Shown here piece after piece: positions 45,350 through 53,939 of a stretch of DNA of 64,000 bases (its first letter is position 1; the number at the start of each line of letters is the position of its first letter). The notes beneath the pieces are model-generated. The model ran no database searches. It worked only from the letters and a program-made list of their open reading frames with translations, and was not told the origin of the DNA. Source of the DNA: Batrachochytrium dendrobatidis JAM81 (taxonomy: Eukaryota; Chytridiomycota; Chytridiomycetes; Rhizophydiales); contig NW_006281101.1 of NCBI RefSeq assembly GCF_000203795.2, positions 1,265,279 to 1,329,278 of the forward strand. The letters are read 5' to 3'. A program made the translations under genes and the position numbers.

Positions 45350-46531
45350 TTACTGCGGTGGTGATGGAAACGACTTGAATCCACCAACTGGGCCATACCC
45401 TCTTTCGCGATTGGCATGTTTTCTTCTGACTGTCTCGATATCCACTCTTTGATGTTGTTCCCTGCTGTTTTCAAACTCTGTCGAGTCCAATGTCAGTGTA
45501 CGAGAAGCATATCTAACTGGAATGTGAAGTGTGTTTCCTGTCAGTGGTGGAGAATCTGGGTTAGTTGAAGAGTTTATATTACCATTGTCTGTTTCAGTCG
45601 TGTCTGCTTTCACGCTATTCTTTAGGCTTGGAATCTGCAAGGTATCCCTAGGCATGCGACTATTGGCTCGGTCAAGAAGCCTTTTGGGCAGCTCTCTTGA
45701 CTTGGGTTTTTGTAAATCTCTCCGCGTACCATTAGGATTACTGCATGGTGCTCTGGAATGGGTAGATCCAGAGACTATCCGAGGATCAATGACTTTTGAT
45801 GCGATTCGAGCGCGACTGGGTGCACATTCATCATCTGGGTCTTCGATTTCAAGTAGTGGCAATCTTGAATCATCAATTGATGGCTCAGACTCAGTCGAGC
45901 ATTCAGACAAAGAAAACGCCCGTGGGTTTATTTTAGCTTCCTCCAGCTTTTTCTTGGCCTGTTTATAGGCAGCAAGATCGGTTTTTGCAACCTCGTTGTA
46001 TTGATCAGCAGCTGCTTGAGCAGCATTGAAGTTGTCTTTTAACCACAACCGCATTTTTTGACCAGAATAGATTTTAACGTAACCATGAGTTTGCATGCGT
46101 TGATAACTGTCCAATTCTTTTGTAGCTCTTTCCAAGTATTCTTGTCTTTTTTTGGCTACTTTTTGAGATTGAATGGCATTCATTCCAGTAGAACGAACAA
46201 TTGATGTGAGGTGCTTGATATAAGATGAATGGGATGAGTACGGCAATTTTTCCTTTTTTAGCAAAGCTTGTGGAGAACAGCGGGGATTTTGTCGACTCCG
46301 TGATGGTGCTGTAGATTTAGGAGTCGAGTCAGAACTCGGCTGATTAAAATAGTTTATTTTGCGATCAGCTATTCTATAAAAATTTGAATCATACTTCAAG
46401 TCTTTTGGTTCCTCTACTTTGGAAGTAGAAGTTTCAAAAGAAACAGTAGATGTGGTCATTGTAGTTTCCAAAAAAGATGTAGGAGTAATTACCGCAGTTT
46501 CTAAAAACAATGATGTCGCAATAAAAGACAT
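45350..46531 (-). CDS. Orphan single-exon protein of 393 residues
   Basis: One uninterrupted frame from MSFIATSLFLETAVITPT, with no intron, unusual for this window. The first 45 residues are Ser/Thr-rich with repeated FLET/FETS motifs. The central part (about 46260-45950) is charged and helical: KKRQEYLERATKELDSYQRM, YSGQKMRLWLKDNFNAAQAA, KTDLAAYKQAKKKLEEAKIN. The C-terminal third is disordered and Ser/Pro/Arg-rich. I see no known domain, signal or membrane segment. Long, clean and helix-rich, it is likely a real gene. Confidence 0.65.
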   Translation of the reverse strand: MSFIATSLFLETAVITPTSFLETTMTTSTVSFETSTSKVEEPKDLKYDSNFYRIADRKINYFNQPSSDSTPKSTAPSRSRQNPRCSPQALLKKEKLPYSSHSSYIKHLTSIVRSTGMNAIQSQKVAKKRQEYLERATKELDSYQRMQTHGYVKIYSGQKMRLWLKDNFNAAQAAADQYNEVAKTDLAAYKQAKKKLEEAKINPRAFSLSECSTESEPSIDDSRLPLLEIEDPDDECAPSRARIASKVIDPRIVSGSTHSRAPCSNPNGTRRDLQKPKSRELPKRLLDRANSRMPRDTLQIPSLKNSVKADTTETDNGNINSSTNPDSPPLTGNTLHIPVRYASRTLTLDSTEFENSREQHQRVDIETVRRKHANRERGYGPVGGFKSFPSPPQ

Positions 46532-46865
46532 TTTGCTTAGCCTAGTCGTGATGGATTGATAGTGGTGCAGAAACCTCTAGTTATAAAAATGAATAATAAT
46601 TTTACTTGGCTTTTGGTAAGAGATGATGGTGCAGCATTCGAATAGCATTTTATATCTGATTTTATTTGGTCGAGTGTCTGTGTATTTCAAGTCTTGAATA
46701 CACGAGTTGATCGAGTAAACGCCTTCTTGAAACCACTGTAAGAGAACAATGTCCTTGTGCTTTGGCTATAATATTAAACTGTACCATGAGTGTATTGTAC
46801 ACTGTCTTCCATAGAAGCCAGGCTTGGGTTTACACAATACTCGAGACCAAGCCGAAAGTGATCCA

Positions 46866-47335
46866 CTTGCATTCACCCAAAACAAAACACTAAACAAGAG
46901 CGAGAGCGAGAAAGCGCATAACAGCCAATGTCGCGATATAATTGGTCAATTGCCACCACATTGTGCCATCTGGATTTCCCTGACAAAATTCATTGGATTT
47001 TTGGTGATTGGAATGGAAACTTTGGTTTCAAGACTGCAGCGTTTGTTCTCTTGAAAGCAAACGTATCTGCGAGATTAGGATACAATAGAGTGGCATCAAA
47101 GCTCAAAATCTGGATTAAAGTGTGCTTGTCGAGTTCCAAGTTGGGCGATCTGCAATGTGGCTAACCTAACAGAGGCAGCTTCAATTCAAAGCTGTGACTT
47201 AATTTTTATACAATGGATACTGTATTCAAGTCAATCCCCAATACAAAAACTAACATTCAACCATTGTCTATTCCAAACTAAAATAGTGACTGCAAGATAA
47301 ATACAAGTGTTCCATTTTATATGAATATGGCTGTA
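46866..47335 (-). mobile_element. Inverted-repeat element copy F (about 470 bp)
   Basis: The right end is TCCATTTTATATGAATATGG then CTGTA. Its inverse continues for about 80 bases (through TTTATCTTGCAGTCACTATT and GGAATAGACAATGGTTGAAT) and matches the left end of copy K closely. The left end, GCATTCACCCAAAACAAAAC then ACTAAAC, is degenerate and resembles copy D. The interior block GCAAACGTATCTG..ATTAGG is shared with copy D. Confidence 0.8.
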
Positions 47336-47399
47336 AAAAGAAACAAATAAAACTAAATGGTTTGCATTTCAAAAAATAAATCGAAAATACACCACACAT

Positions 47400-48188
47400 T
47401 TAAACCTTGATCTCATTGGCAGCAGCACGAGCCAGCTTGGCAGCCTTGTTGTTGGATTTTTGTCCCATGATACCACCACCCCAGGTACGACGGATCTCTT
47501 CAGATTTGTCGTTAAAGTTGGCCTTGACGGCAACAACAAGAGCAGCAAGCTCAGGCTTGTCCTCGGGCTTGATATCAGTGATGGCAAGAGCAGTGGCAGT
47601 CTTCTTGTGAACAACGGTTCCAAGACGTGCCTTTCCCTTGACAATGCAGTAAGGAACACCCATCTTACGGCAAAGAGCGGGGAGCCAAATGACAAGCTCA
47701 ATGGGATCAACATCATCAGCAATAATGACAAGCTGAGCCTTTTTAGCCTCAACAAGTGCAGTAATGTGGTTGATGCCGTACTTGACAACAACAGGTTTCT
47801 TGCCCTGATCAACCTTCTTTCCAGCGGCAACAACCTCGGCAGCAGCGGTCAAACGAGCACGCTTTTCAATCTTGGTTTCGGGACGATACTTGTTGAGCAG
47901 CTTGAAAGCCTGAGTGGCGGTGTTCTTGTCAAGAGTCTTGGTGAATTGGTTGATTGCGGGGGGAACCTTTAGACGCTGCTTAAGAATGGCTCGCTGACGC
48001 TGAAGACGAACATACTCGGGGAAACGAACATATCGAGACATGTTGCGCTTGAAAAGAATGTCCTGGCCAATACCATAGTTGCGGACACGCTTCTCAAACA
48101 GAGGGTTCACAGTCTTGACGACCTTGGAACTGTCGGCCTTGGCCACGGCAGGAGTAGCTGCAACTTTTTTAGCGACTGATTTGGGTGC
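47400..48188 (-). CDS. RPL8: 60S ribosomal protein eL8 (RPL7A/RPL8), start codon on an upstream exon
   Basis: The main exon runs from 48188 (after acceptor TTACATAG) to the stop at 47400. It reads [98 protein letters not shown]. The L7Ae-fold RNA-binding core follows: [40 protein letters not shown] and [20 protein letters not shown]. The end is [14 protein letters not shown]. The family begins MAPxK, so the initiator Met should be on a small exon upstream. Codon use is more GC-rich and uniform than in neighbours, as expected for a highly expressed gene. An internal Met at 48146 exists but would remove conserved basic residues. Confidence 0.95.
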   Translation of the reverse strand, partial: APKSVAKKVAATPAVAKADSSKVVKTVNPLFEKRVRNYGIGQDILFKRNMSRYVRFPEYVRLQRQRAILKQRLKVPPAINQFTKTLDKNTATQAFKLLNKYRPETKIEKRARLTAAAEVVAAGKKVDQGKKPVVVKYGINHITALVEAKKAQLVIIADDVDPIELVIWLPALCRKMGVPYCIVKGKARLGTVVHKKTATALAITDIKPEDKPELAALVVAVKANFNDKSEEIRRTWGGGIMGQKSNNKAAKLARAAANEIKV

Positions 48189-49770
48189 CTATGTAACACA
48201 TCAAGGCAATATCGACTATCAGCAATCGGTTTCAAAAAATCACACTTCCACCACCGAAAAAGAATATCAATTTGGCAGATAACCAAGCGTATATGCAAAA
48301 CTACACTGGCATCATTCAAAGAATTCTATTCAAAAAAGGGACACGTCATCGGAAACACATTTAGTTGCAACAGATGATCTCGAGAGATATAGTCTGCCGC
48401 AGATGTGATCCTAACAGATACACAGAATGCACAAACAGTAAATGTACAAATAGATGAATTGGGTAGATATCAATGCAGTAAAAGCATCACAGTTGCAAGA
48501 TCTCTAAGCAATGCAAATTCAGCAGCCATAAACCAAAATTGAAATGCTCATACAACAATATCTACACCAATCAGCCAGTACATTATACTAGGTGCACAGC
48601 AATCAGCCAATGCAGTTCAATGAAAAAGGTCAACCATCAGATGCACAGGATGATATAGCAGCTAATGACGTGGATCAATTAGCTCAAAAACACCATGCAC
48701 TGCAATATCCATAGCAAAAGATGACCAATAACAAAGATGCATTTCTTTTGTATCTGCTCCCATAAAAGGTGGATCATTAGAGACGCAAAACTGCAATGAA
48801 AGATTTTTAAGAATCTACAAAGACAATTTGTACGGAGCTCCTAAAAGTGTGGACAGAAGAGCATAAAAGTGTACTAGCAAAGGAACAAGAGTCACTCGAA
48901 GCAGTTGAAAATACAAGTGCTTCAAATCATTCTCCAAGTCCGTATTGCGTTCGTTTTTACTGCAATCTGCAAAACCAGGATCTGCATGACTAGCCACGAT
49001 CAACAGCAAGCTCTTTACTGCGTATCACCGCAGTTGTGAATAAGTAGAAGCTGAAAATGAAAGGCATGCATATCCCAATAACCCGAGTTCAAGCCCTTTA
49101 GTTCACAGCGTTCGGCGTGTGAAAAGAATCCTTGCATGTCTGCTATAGTGTGATGAAATCAAAAAACATTGCATGCATGGATGGATGGATCCATGTGCCG
49201 GTTAGGTAGTATCAATGCATGGATAATTACCATCTGGATAACAAAGCAAAAACGGGTTAGCTGAAGTGTGTCGTGAACAAGTCATCGAGTCTTTACAATT
49301 TATACTCTGGTACAAACACGTGATTGAATATGTATGGTCACGTGATACATGAAGTATGGTTTTGAATAGAATTGGTAAAAACTAGCCATTACAAAATAAG
49401 CTTTTGATCATCAAAATCTGCCAATTAGAATGGTTTATATTTGAATGCCAAGCAGGCTTTCAAAGTAATATATTTGAAAACCAACCAAAAAATTCATTCA
49501 AAGTAGTGTAGTCGTTGGGATCGGAATGAAATGATGAGGAAATGACGGCGTAGGAATAAAAGCAATAGAGGTAGAAAAAACTGCAAGTCAAAAACAGACC
49601 ACGTGGAATTTGTCGAGTAGTATCGAATTTGGCAGTGGATCGAAAAAACAATTGTAGTCAAAGATCTAGATTAGACTGTCAAGCAAGCCTTGCCAGGAAT
49701 AAAAACATATCTTTGAACAATACATAATAATGACGATAAACGCAAGATACGATTGGAAAATAACTAATTC
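48189..49770. other. Low-coding stretch upstream of eL8
   Basis: About 1.6 kb with no convincing protein gene and no element ends. Part is likely the eL8 leader intron and promoter; the 49.5-49.77 kb end is the 3' flank of the Ras gene. It could host an intronic snoRNA, but I could not identify a full box C/box D pair by eye. Confidence 0.4.
49231..49233 (-). other. Candidate initiator codon exon for eL8
   Basis: On the minus strand CCAGATG is followed by GTAATTATCC, an acceptable donor. Splicing to 48188 would give M/APKSVAKK, the expected N-terminus. The intron would be 1042 nt, by far the longest here. Closer ATG-GT pairs exist (near 48629 and 48690) with poorer donors, so this is a guess. 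Confidence 0.3.
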
Positions 49771-49775
49771 GAAAT

Positions 49776-51733
49776 TTACAGCAGCATGCATTTTCCCTTT
49801 TCCTTCTTCTTTTTTTCAACTCCAGGAAACGAGCTTCCTTGATCACGCTCCTTGCGGATCAAACGAACAACCTAGAAAGTTTATATCATATAATAAAGCA
49901 AGCCATTGGAAGATAAGTACACATGGTAGCTTTTAATCTAGACTATTGGCATGCATCAAGATTGTATAGTAAATCCAAAATAAAATTTACCGAATAAAAT
50001 GCCCTATTGATGTCAAAGGCAGTACACCGCAAATATAGTATTGATACAAGACGCATAAAATATAGTATACATTAGAGTCACTAATAATAAAAGTCCAATT
50101 TGCAAACAAATGCATACTTTTCGACATTGAGAGTAGTTTTTGCACTGGTTTCAATGTACTCGCACCGCAAATGCCTCGCCAAATTATTACCCTCTGTAAT
50201 CGAGACTTCGCGGTCGTGAGTACGGTCGGCCTTATTTCCAACAACAATCATAGGAACAAGCTGTCTAGTACTATCCACATCCTTTACACGTTCAATTTGA
50301 TCTTTGAATCTTTCAAGGCGCTCAAAAGTACTGCGAGACGTGATGGAAAAACACAAGAGAAAGCCTTCACCATCACGAATCCATTGATCGCGCAAAGCTG
50401 TATACTCTTCCTGACCAGCCGTATCAAGAATTTCAAGAATGCATGGCTGATCATCAATTACAACTTGCTTTCTATACGAGTCCTCAATGGTAGGGTCATA
50501 CGTCTATAAAATAATTCAAGTCAACACAGTCAGTATTGTCGATATAAAGTGAAACTGACACAGTAATCGCACAACTTGCCTCTATATTTAGAATCGTACA
50601 AGGTCCGTTCAAAATTAGACAAAACGATTAAAGAGTTGCATACAAACCATGTATTCTGAAGTAGTGAGCATAATTCTAAAACTACACAGGATCAGTTAAA
50701 GAACAATTAAAATGCATACCGACAAAGTGATTAAGACAGAGCTAAATATACAACAGTTTAGTGGATTAAAAGTAAAAGTCAGCTACCACATGATTAAACT
50801 GTAACACGCCAAACATGGTAAAATAACAAGCAAATCCAATCAAAATACCTGGATGGTCAAGGCTAGTAGATACAGAATCAATCCAAACATCAGCAAGGCA
50901 AACCCCAGACACGACAAATGAGCAATGAATTCCAGAAATAAAATGCAGAGTCAATCGGGTCAGACCAAAATCAAAGCAGTATCCAATGCCATGTTATTGA
51001 ATATCAAAAGAGTAACATGATTGATTGTGCAATACAAATTTCATGAAATCCATCAAAAGTAGCACGTGGCCGAATAAGGTAATAAGTAAGTTGAAGTTTA
51101 GCGGCAGTATTAGGAAATTATGCCAATAGTAGACAGTAGTGATAGTTTGCATATCAAGCATCGTGAATTGTAATCAGTTGTCATGAGAAATCCATCAAGT
51201 TGAAGAATTGTCAGTACCAACTCATTTATAGCACAAATTAACACTAGTATATCCGTATCAGTGGGAAAGAATGAGGTAAAGCAATCGGGATGATTTTTAA
51301 TTGAATTATCAATGAGACGATCCAGCAAAAAACGATGCCAAAAGTGATTACACTATATTGGGCTGTCGAGGAAAGTCAGGGTGGAATCAATTGCTGTAAC
51401 TGGATATTTGTCTGTATGAGCAATGCTAAAAAGGAAATCCCATTGCAAACAATAATTTCCCATATAGGTCAGGAATGCAGACTGGATTGGCTTATCAGCA
51501 GCTGCCAGATAGGACTGTAAGTGACTAGGCACTCAGACCATTAGGCACTGTAAGCAGCAACACCTTGAACATTTAATGAAATATATTATAGAGTTGCAAG
51601 GAATTCGAGTGATCAAGCTACCATAAAAATAAACAAAGGCAGCACAACAGCACATGGTGATAGAAGGTGGGATGGACTAACCGGTCTTTCCAACACCGCC
51701 ATCGCCCAACACTACCAGGCGATACAATGTCAT
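49776..51733 (-). CDS. Ras-family small GTPase built from micro-exons
   Basis: Starts [17 protein letters not shown] (G1 loop) at 51733. Exons on the minus strand: 51733-51682, 50862-50849 (14 nt), 50741-50720 (22 nt), a proposed 2-nt exon 50581-50580, 50503-50118, 50003-49991 (13 nt), 49871-49776. They sum to 585 nt, giving 194 residues: KTALTIQLCLNHFVE then [13 protein letters not shown] (switch I), [15 protein letters not shown] (switch II), IVVGNKADR (NKxD), [20 protein letters not shown], and a polybasic tail [12 protein letters not shown]. The C-terminal CMLL is a CAAX box ending in Leu, which favours geranylgeranylation. Sequence sits between Ras and Rap/Rsr1. It probably acts in membrane signalling or polarity. 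The exon 1 and 50503-50118 calls are secure; the 2-nt exon is hypothetical. Confidence 0.88.
49991..50003 (-). other. 13-nt micro-exon of the Ras gene
   Basis: Minus strand GGCATTTTATTCG between CAATAG and GTAAAT. It encodes AFYS, completing [16 protein letters not shown], the standard last helix of Ras. Without it the helix lacks the conserved aromatic residue. Confidence 0.88.
50580..50581 (-). other. Hypothetical 2-nt exon (AG) in switch I
   Basis: The preceding exon leaves one base (G) and the next starts in frame at ACGTATGAC (TYD). Two bases are needed. AG between acceptor AATATAG and donor GCAAGT supplies them, giving GAG (Glu), the residue found in Rap and many Ras proteins before (K/E/T)YDPT. 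The flanking introns would be 138 and 76 nt. A rival 8-nt exon AATACATG at 50655-50648 also keeps the frame but inserts two residues. Confidence 0.45.
50720..50741 (-). other. 22-nt micro-exon of the Ras gene
   Basis: The minus strand starts CTCTGTCTTAATCAC and ends TTTGTCG, flanked by ATTTAG and GTATGC. It encodes LCLNHFV plus one base, matching the Ras segment just before the effector loop. Confidence 0.85.
50849..50862 (-). other. 14-nt micro-exon of the Ras gene
   Basis: Minus strand CCTTGACCATCCAG, preceded by CTAG and followed by GTATTT. With the G left by exon 1 it encodes ALTIQ, exactly the residues expected after the GxGGVGKT loop of Ras proteins. The upstream intron is 819 nt. Confidence 0.85.
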
Positions 51734-53297
51734 TCTTGTATGAAAGTTGATTGAGGGACCAAAATGGATTTCTGATTTTTAGAGTTTCAAATCATGACAA
51801 CTGTCCTGCTGGTTACCAAGTCATGCATATGTGAGAATACGTCATCTTCCCTCGACTAATGCAATTTACTACTGATTGCATTTTATATATGAATATAAAC
51901 CGCTATTGACTCGCACCAATATTACGGCCGGTGGTGAGGGTCATGCAGAGAAGTTGCCAATAATCATTATCTCTAGCCGAAAACAGACTGCTTGTACTTT
52001 GTACTCGATTTGTTACATCACAGCTGTGTGACTAGCCAAACACGCTCACCAATATGGTTTGGGTTAAAGTCTTGCTATTGCACAATTGGTTTGAACTACA
52101 AGCTCTTGCTAATATCAAGCATGCACCAATTCGAGTCAAAACACATGTGTAGCGGGAACACTCATTCTTAGTCCAGCCTGCCTAGAATTGCTTGTTTGAT
52201 TACTCAGTATACAGAGCAACTTGCTTCTCAGTGCTTATTATAACTATATTCACATAAAATGAAACACTTGTATTTATCTTGCATTGGTTACCTTTGCTTT
52301 GGAATAGACCTTGATCATTCAATTTGATATTCTGATTATGGTTGAATGGTATCTGATTTAACACTTCAGTCGTATTTCCAAGTGGTGCTGGTGAAGCCCA
52401 TGGCGCTTTAACCCATTACAAGGCATCTCCAAGTAAATATCTGTCATTGAATTTATTGTACGATCAAAACGGTCATAGCATTGCATCAGTCTGAATGACA
52501 GTTGTGTCTAATAGCCTGAAAGTGCACTAGCCATTTGACTATTTGTTTATGCTACCAAGTTGTGTTACTAGTTAGAATAGCCCGTGTCTGATATACACAA
52601 AATAGAGCCATATTCTTCTTTCGTTGTGGAAAGACCATAGCAAGATCCAATGTTCAAGTAGCCAAAAAAAGTCTCAACAACGCCGCAATGCTCAGCTTAA
52701 ATATTATTTGATAAATGCAGTCATGGACGTATTGCATTGAATTCGTGCCATGCACAAAAACAATACATGTGCTGTAATCTTTCAATGGTTTGTATTAGAA
52801 AAACTACCTTGCATTTTTGACAGAGTTGCGTAGAGACGGCTTCGGCTGAAGTCATTTCATTTATATTTACATAAATGAATTACAATCTTTTGGATAAAAT
52901 TACAATTTTCAGGCAGTACAACTCAACAAATACAACGTCCTCAAGCAGACATGCACTCACAAGCCTAGATCATACCAGCATTATCACACAGATTAACTTG
53001 AAATTGCCATAAGCAAGAATAAATCATGTCATAGTTCAAAAAATAGTATAATATTTCAATATTCACTGCTGGTGGTTATCTGATAAACGTACGCACAAGA
53101 GTGCGGGTAAGATCTGAAAGAGAAGGTACTCTTGCCAATCTATAGCATGCAATTCAACCACAATAAATACAGTTAGTTAATGCAAATGCACATCACTAGT
53201 CAAATGGAGGATGCATTTTTATATGTCCGAGGTGGATGGAAACAAAAATAAGTGCATCCTTGACTATTTCATTGAAACAAGATGGCCATGATACTTC
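51734..53297. other. Long intergenic stretch upstream of the Ras gene
   Basis: About 1.56 kb without a supported gene. It contains the Ras promoter, element copy H near 52240, and the 3' flank of uS13m. I found no tRNA or other RNA gene by eye. Confidence 0.45.
52240..52470 (+). mobile_element. Inverted-repeat element copy H, left end
   Basis: CTATATTCACATAAAATGAA then ACACTTGTATTTATCTTGCA match the extended left terminus of K and F. TTTGCTTTGGAATAGAC and, at about 52453, TTATTGTACGATCA are further shared blocks. A right end is not clear; TTCATTTATATTTACATAAA at 52857 could be a decayed one, so the true extent is uncertain. Confidence 0.7.
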
Positions 53298-53726
53298 TTA
53301 CGTTGAGAATTTACGGTTTTTTGCACCTGGTCTTCCTTGAGTTTTGGTGGGTGTAGGAGTAGTAATGGCTCGAACTAAAAATTTTCCATTAAGTCGCTTG
53401 GCAGTCGAAGCATTCGATCTAGTACGCTGTCCGTTTACAGGCAGTCCAGCCTTATGTCTCATACCACGATACGTTCCCATGTCAACCAATGACTTGATGT
53501 TTTCCTCGGTTTGTCGTCTCAGCTCAGCCTCAATGGTCATTGTATTGAGGAGTTGCGAAAGCTGAGTGACTTTGCTTTCAGGAAGATCTTTGAGACGACA
53601 TTGTGGATGAATCAAGAGTTTGTGGCAAATCTGCTCACCGGTTTTTCTGCCAACTCCATATACGGATGTCAAGGCAATATGAACCAGCTTCTCATCTGGC
53701 AGATTGACACCCAGCAAGTAGAGCAT
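53298..53726 (-). CDS. SWS2: Mitochondrial ribosomal protein uS13m
   Basis: Single exon. I choose the ATG at 53726, MLYLLGVNLPDEKLVHIALT, because bacterial and mitochondrial uS13 start here (the pattern M-x-x-I-x-G-V-x-L/I-P). A frame upstream to 53831 lacks Arg and looks like leader. Motifs: SVYGVGRKTGEQICHKL, RLKDLPESKVTQLSQLL, ENIKSLVDMGTYRGMRHKAG, LPVNGQRTRSNASTAKRL. The C-terminus is basic (TPTKTQGRPGAKNRKFST). uS13 contacts the head of the small subunit and the P-site tRNA. Length, 142 residues, matches the family. The conserved GMRH-LPVRGQRT core identifies it as the organellar form. Confidence 0.93.
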   Translation of the reverse strand: MLYLLGVNLPDEKLVHIALTSVYGVGRKTGEQICHKLLIHPQCRLKDLPESKVTQLSQLLNTMTIEAELRRQTEENIKSLVDMGTYRGMRHKAGLPVNGQRTRSNASTAKRLNGKFLVRAITTPTPTKTQGRPGAKNRKFST

Positions 53727-53939
53727 TTGAACCTTGTCTATGGCTTTGACTAAAGGCAGACAAAGTGAACATTTGCAAAATGAAGACTGCAGTAACGTGA
53801 CCTGATTCACATTTTTGAAAGAACAAAACAAGATGATTGGCCATCTAGTTGGGCAACTCTATTTGCTAATACAATGCATTGATGTCACTCAAGTTAAATG
53901 ATCCCGGGTCATAGAATTCATTCAAGATTAAAAAGTTGT

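Noticed and set aside
50648..50655. 8-nt exon AATACATG in the Ras gene
   Set aside because: Frame is kept and the donor is GT, but it would insert two residues in the invariant-length switch I. I rank it below the 2-nt exon without excluding it.
50766..50815. Alternative Ras exon reading LQFNHVV
   Set aside because: It looks like the Ras segment LCLNHFV, but it does not connect in frame to ALTIQ and the effector loop as well as the 22-nt exon does.
52857..52880. Right terminal repeat of element H
   Set aside because: Only a weak resemblance (TTCATTTATATTTACATAAA); AT-rich sequence can give this by chance.
53727..53831. Longer N-terminus for uS13m
   Set aside because: The extra residues lack the Arg-rich, amphipathic character of an import signal, and the family starts at MLYLLGVN.
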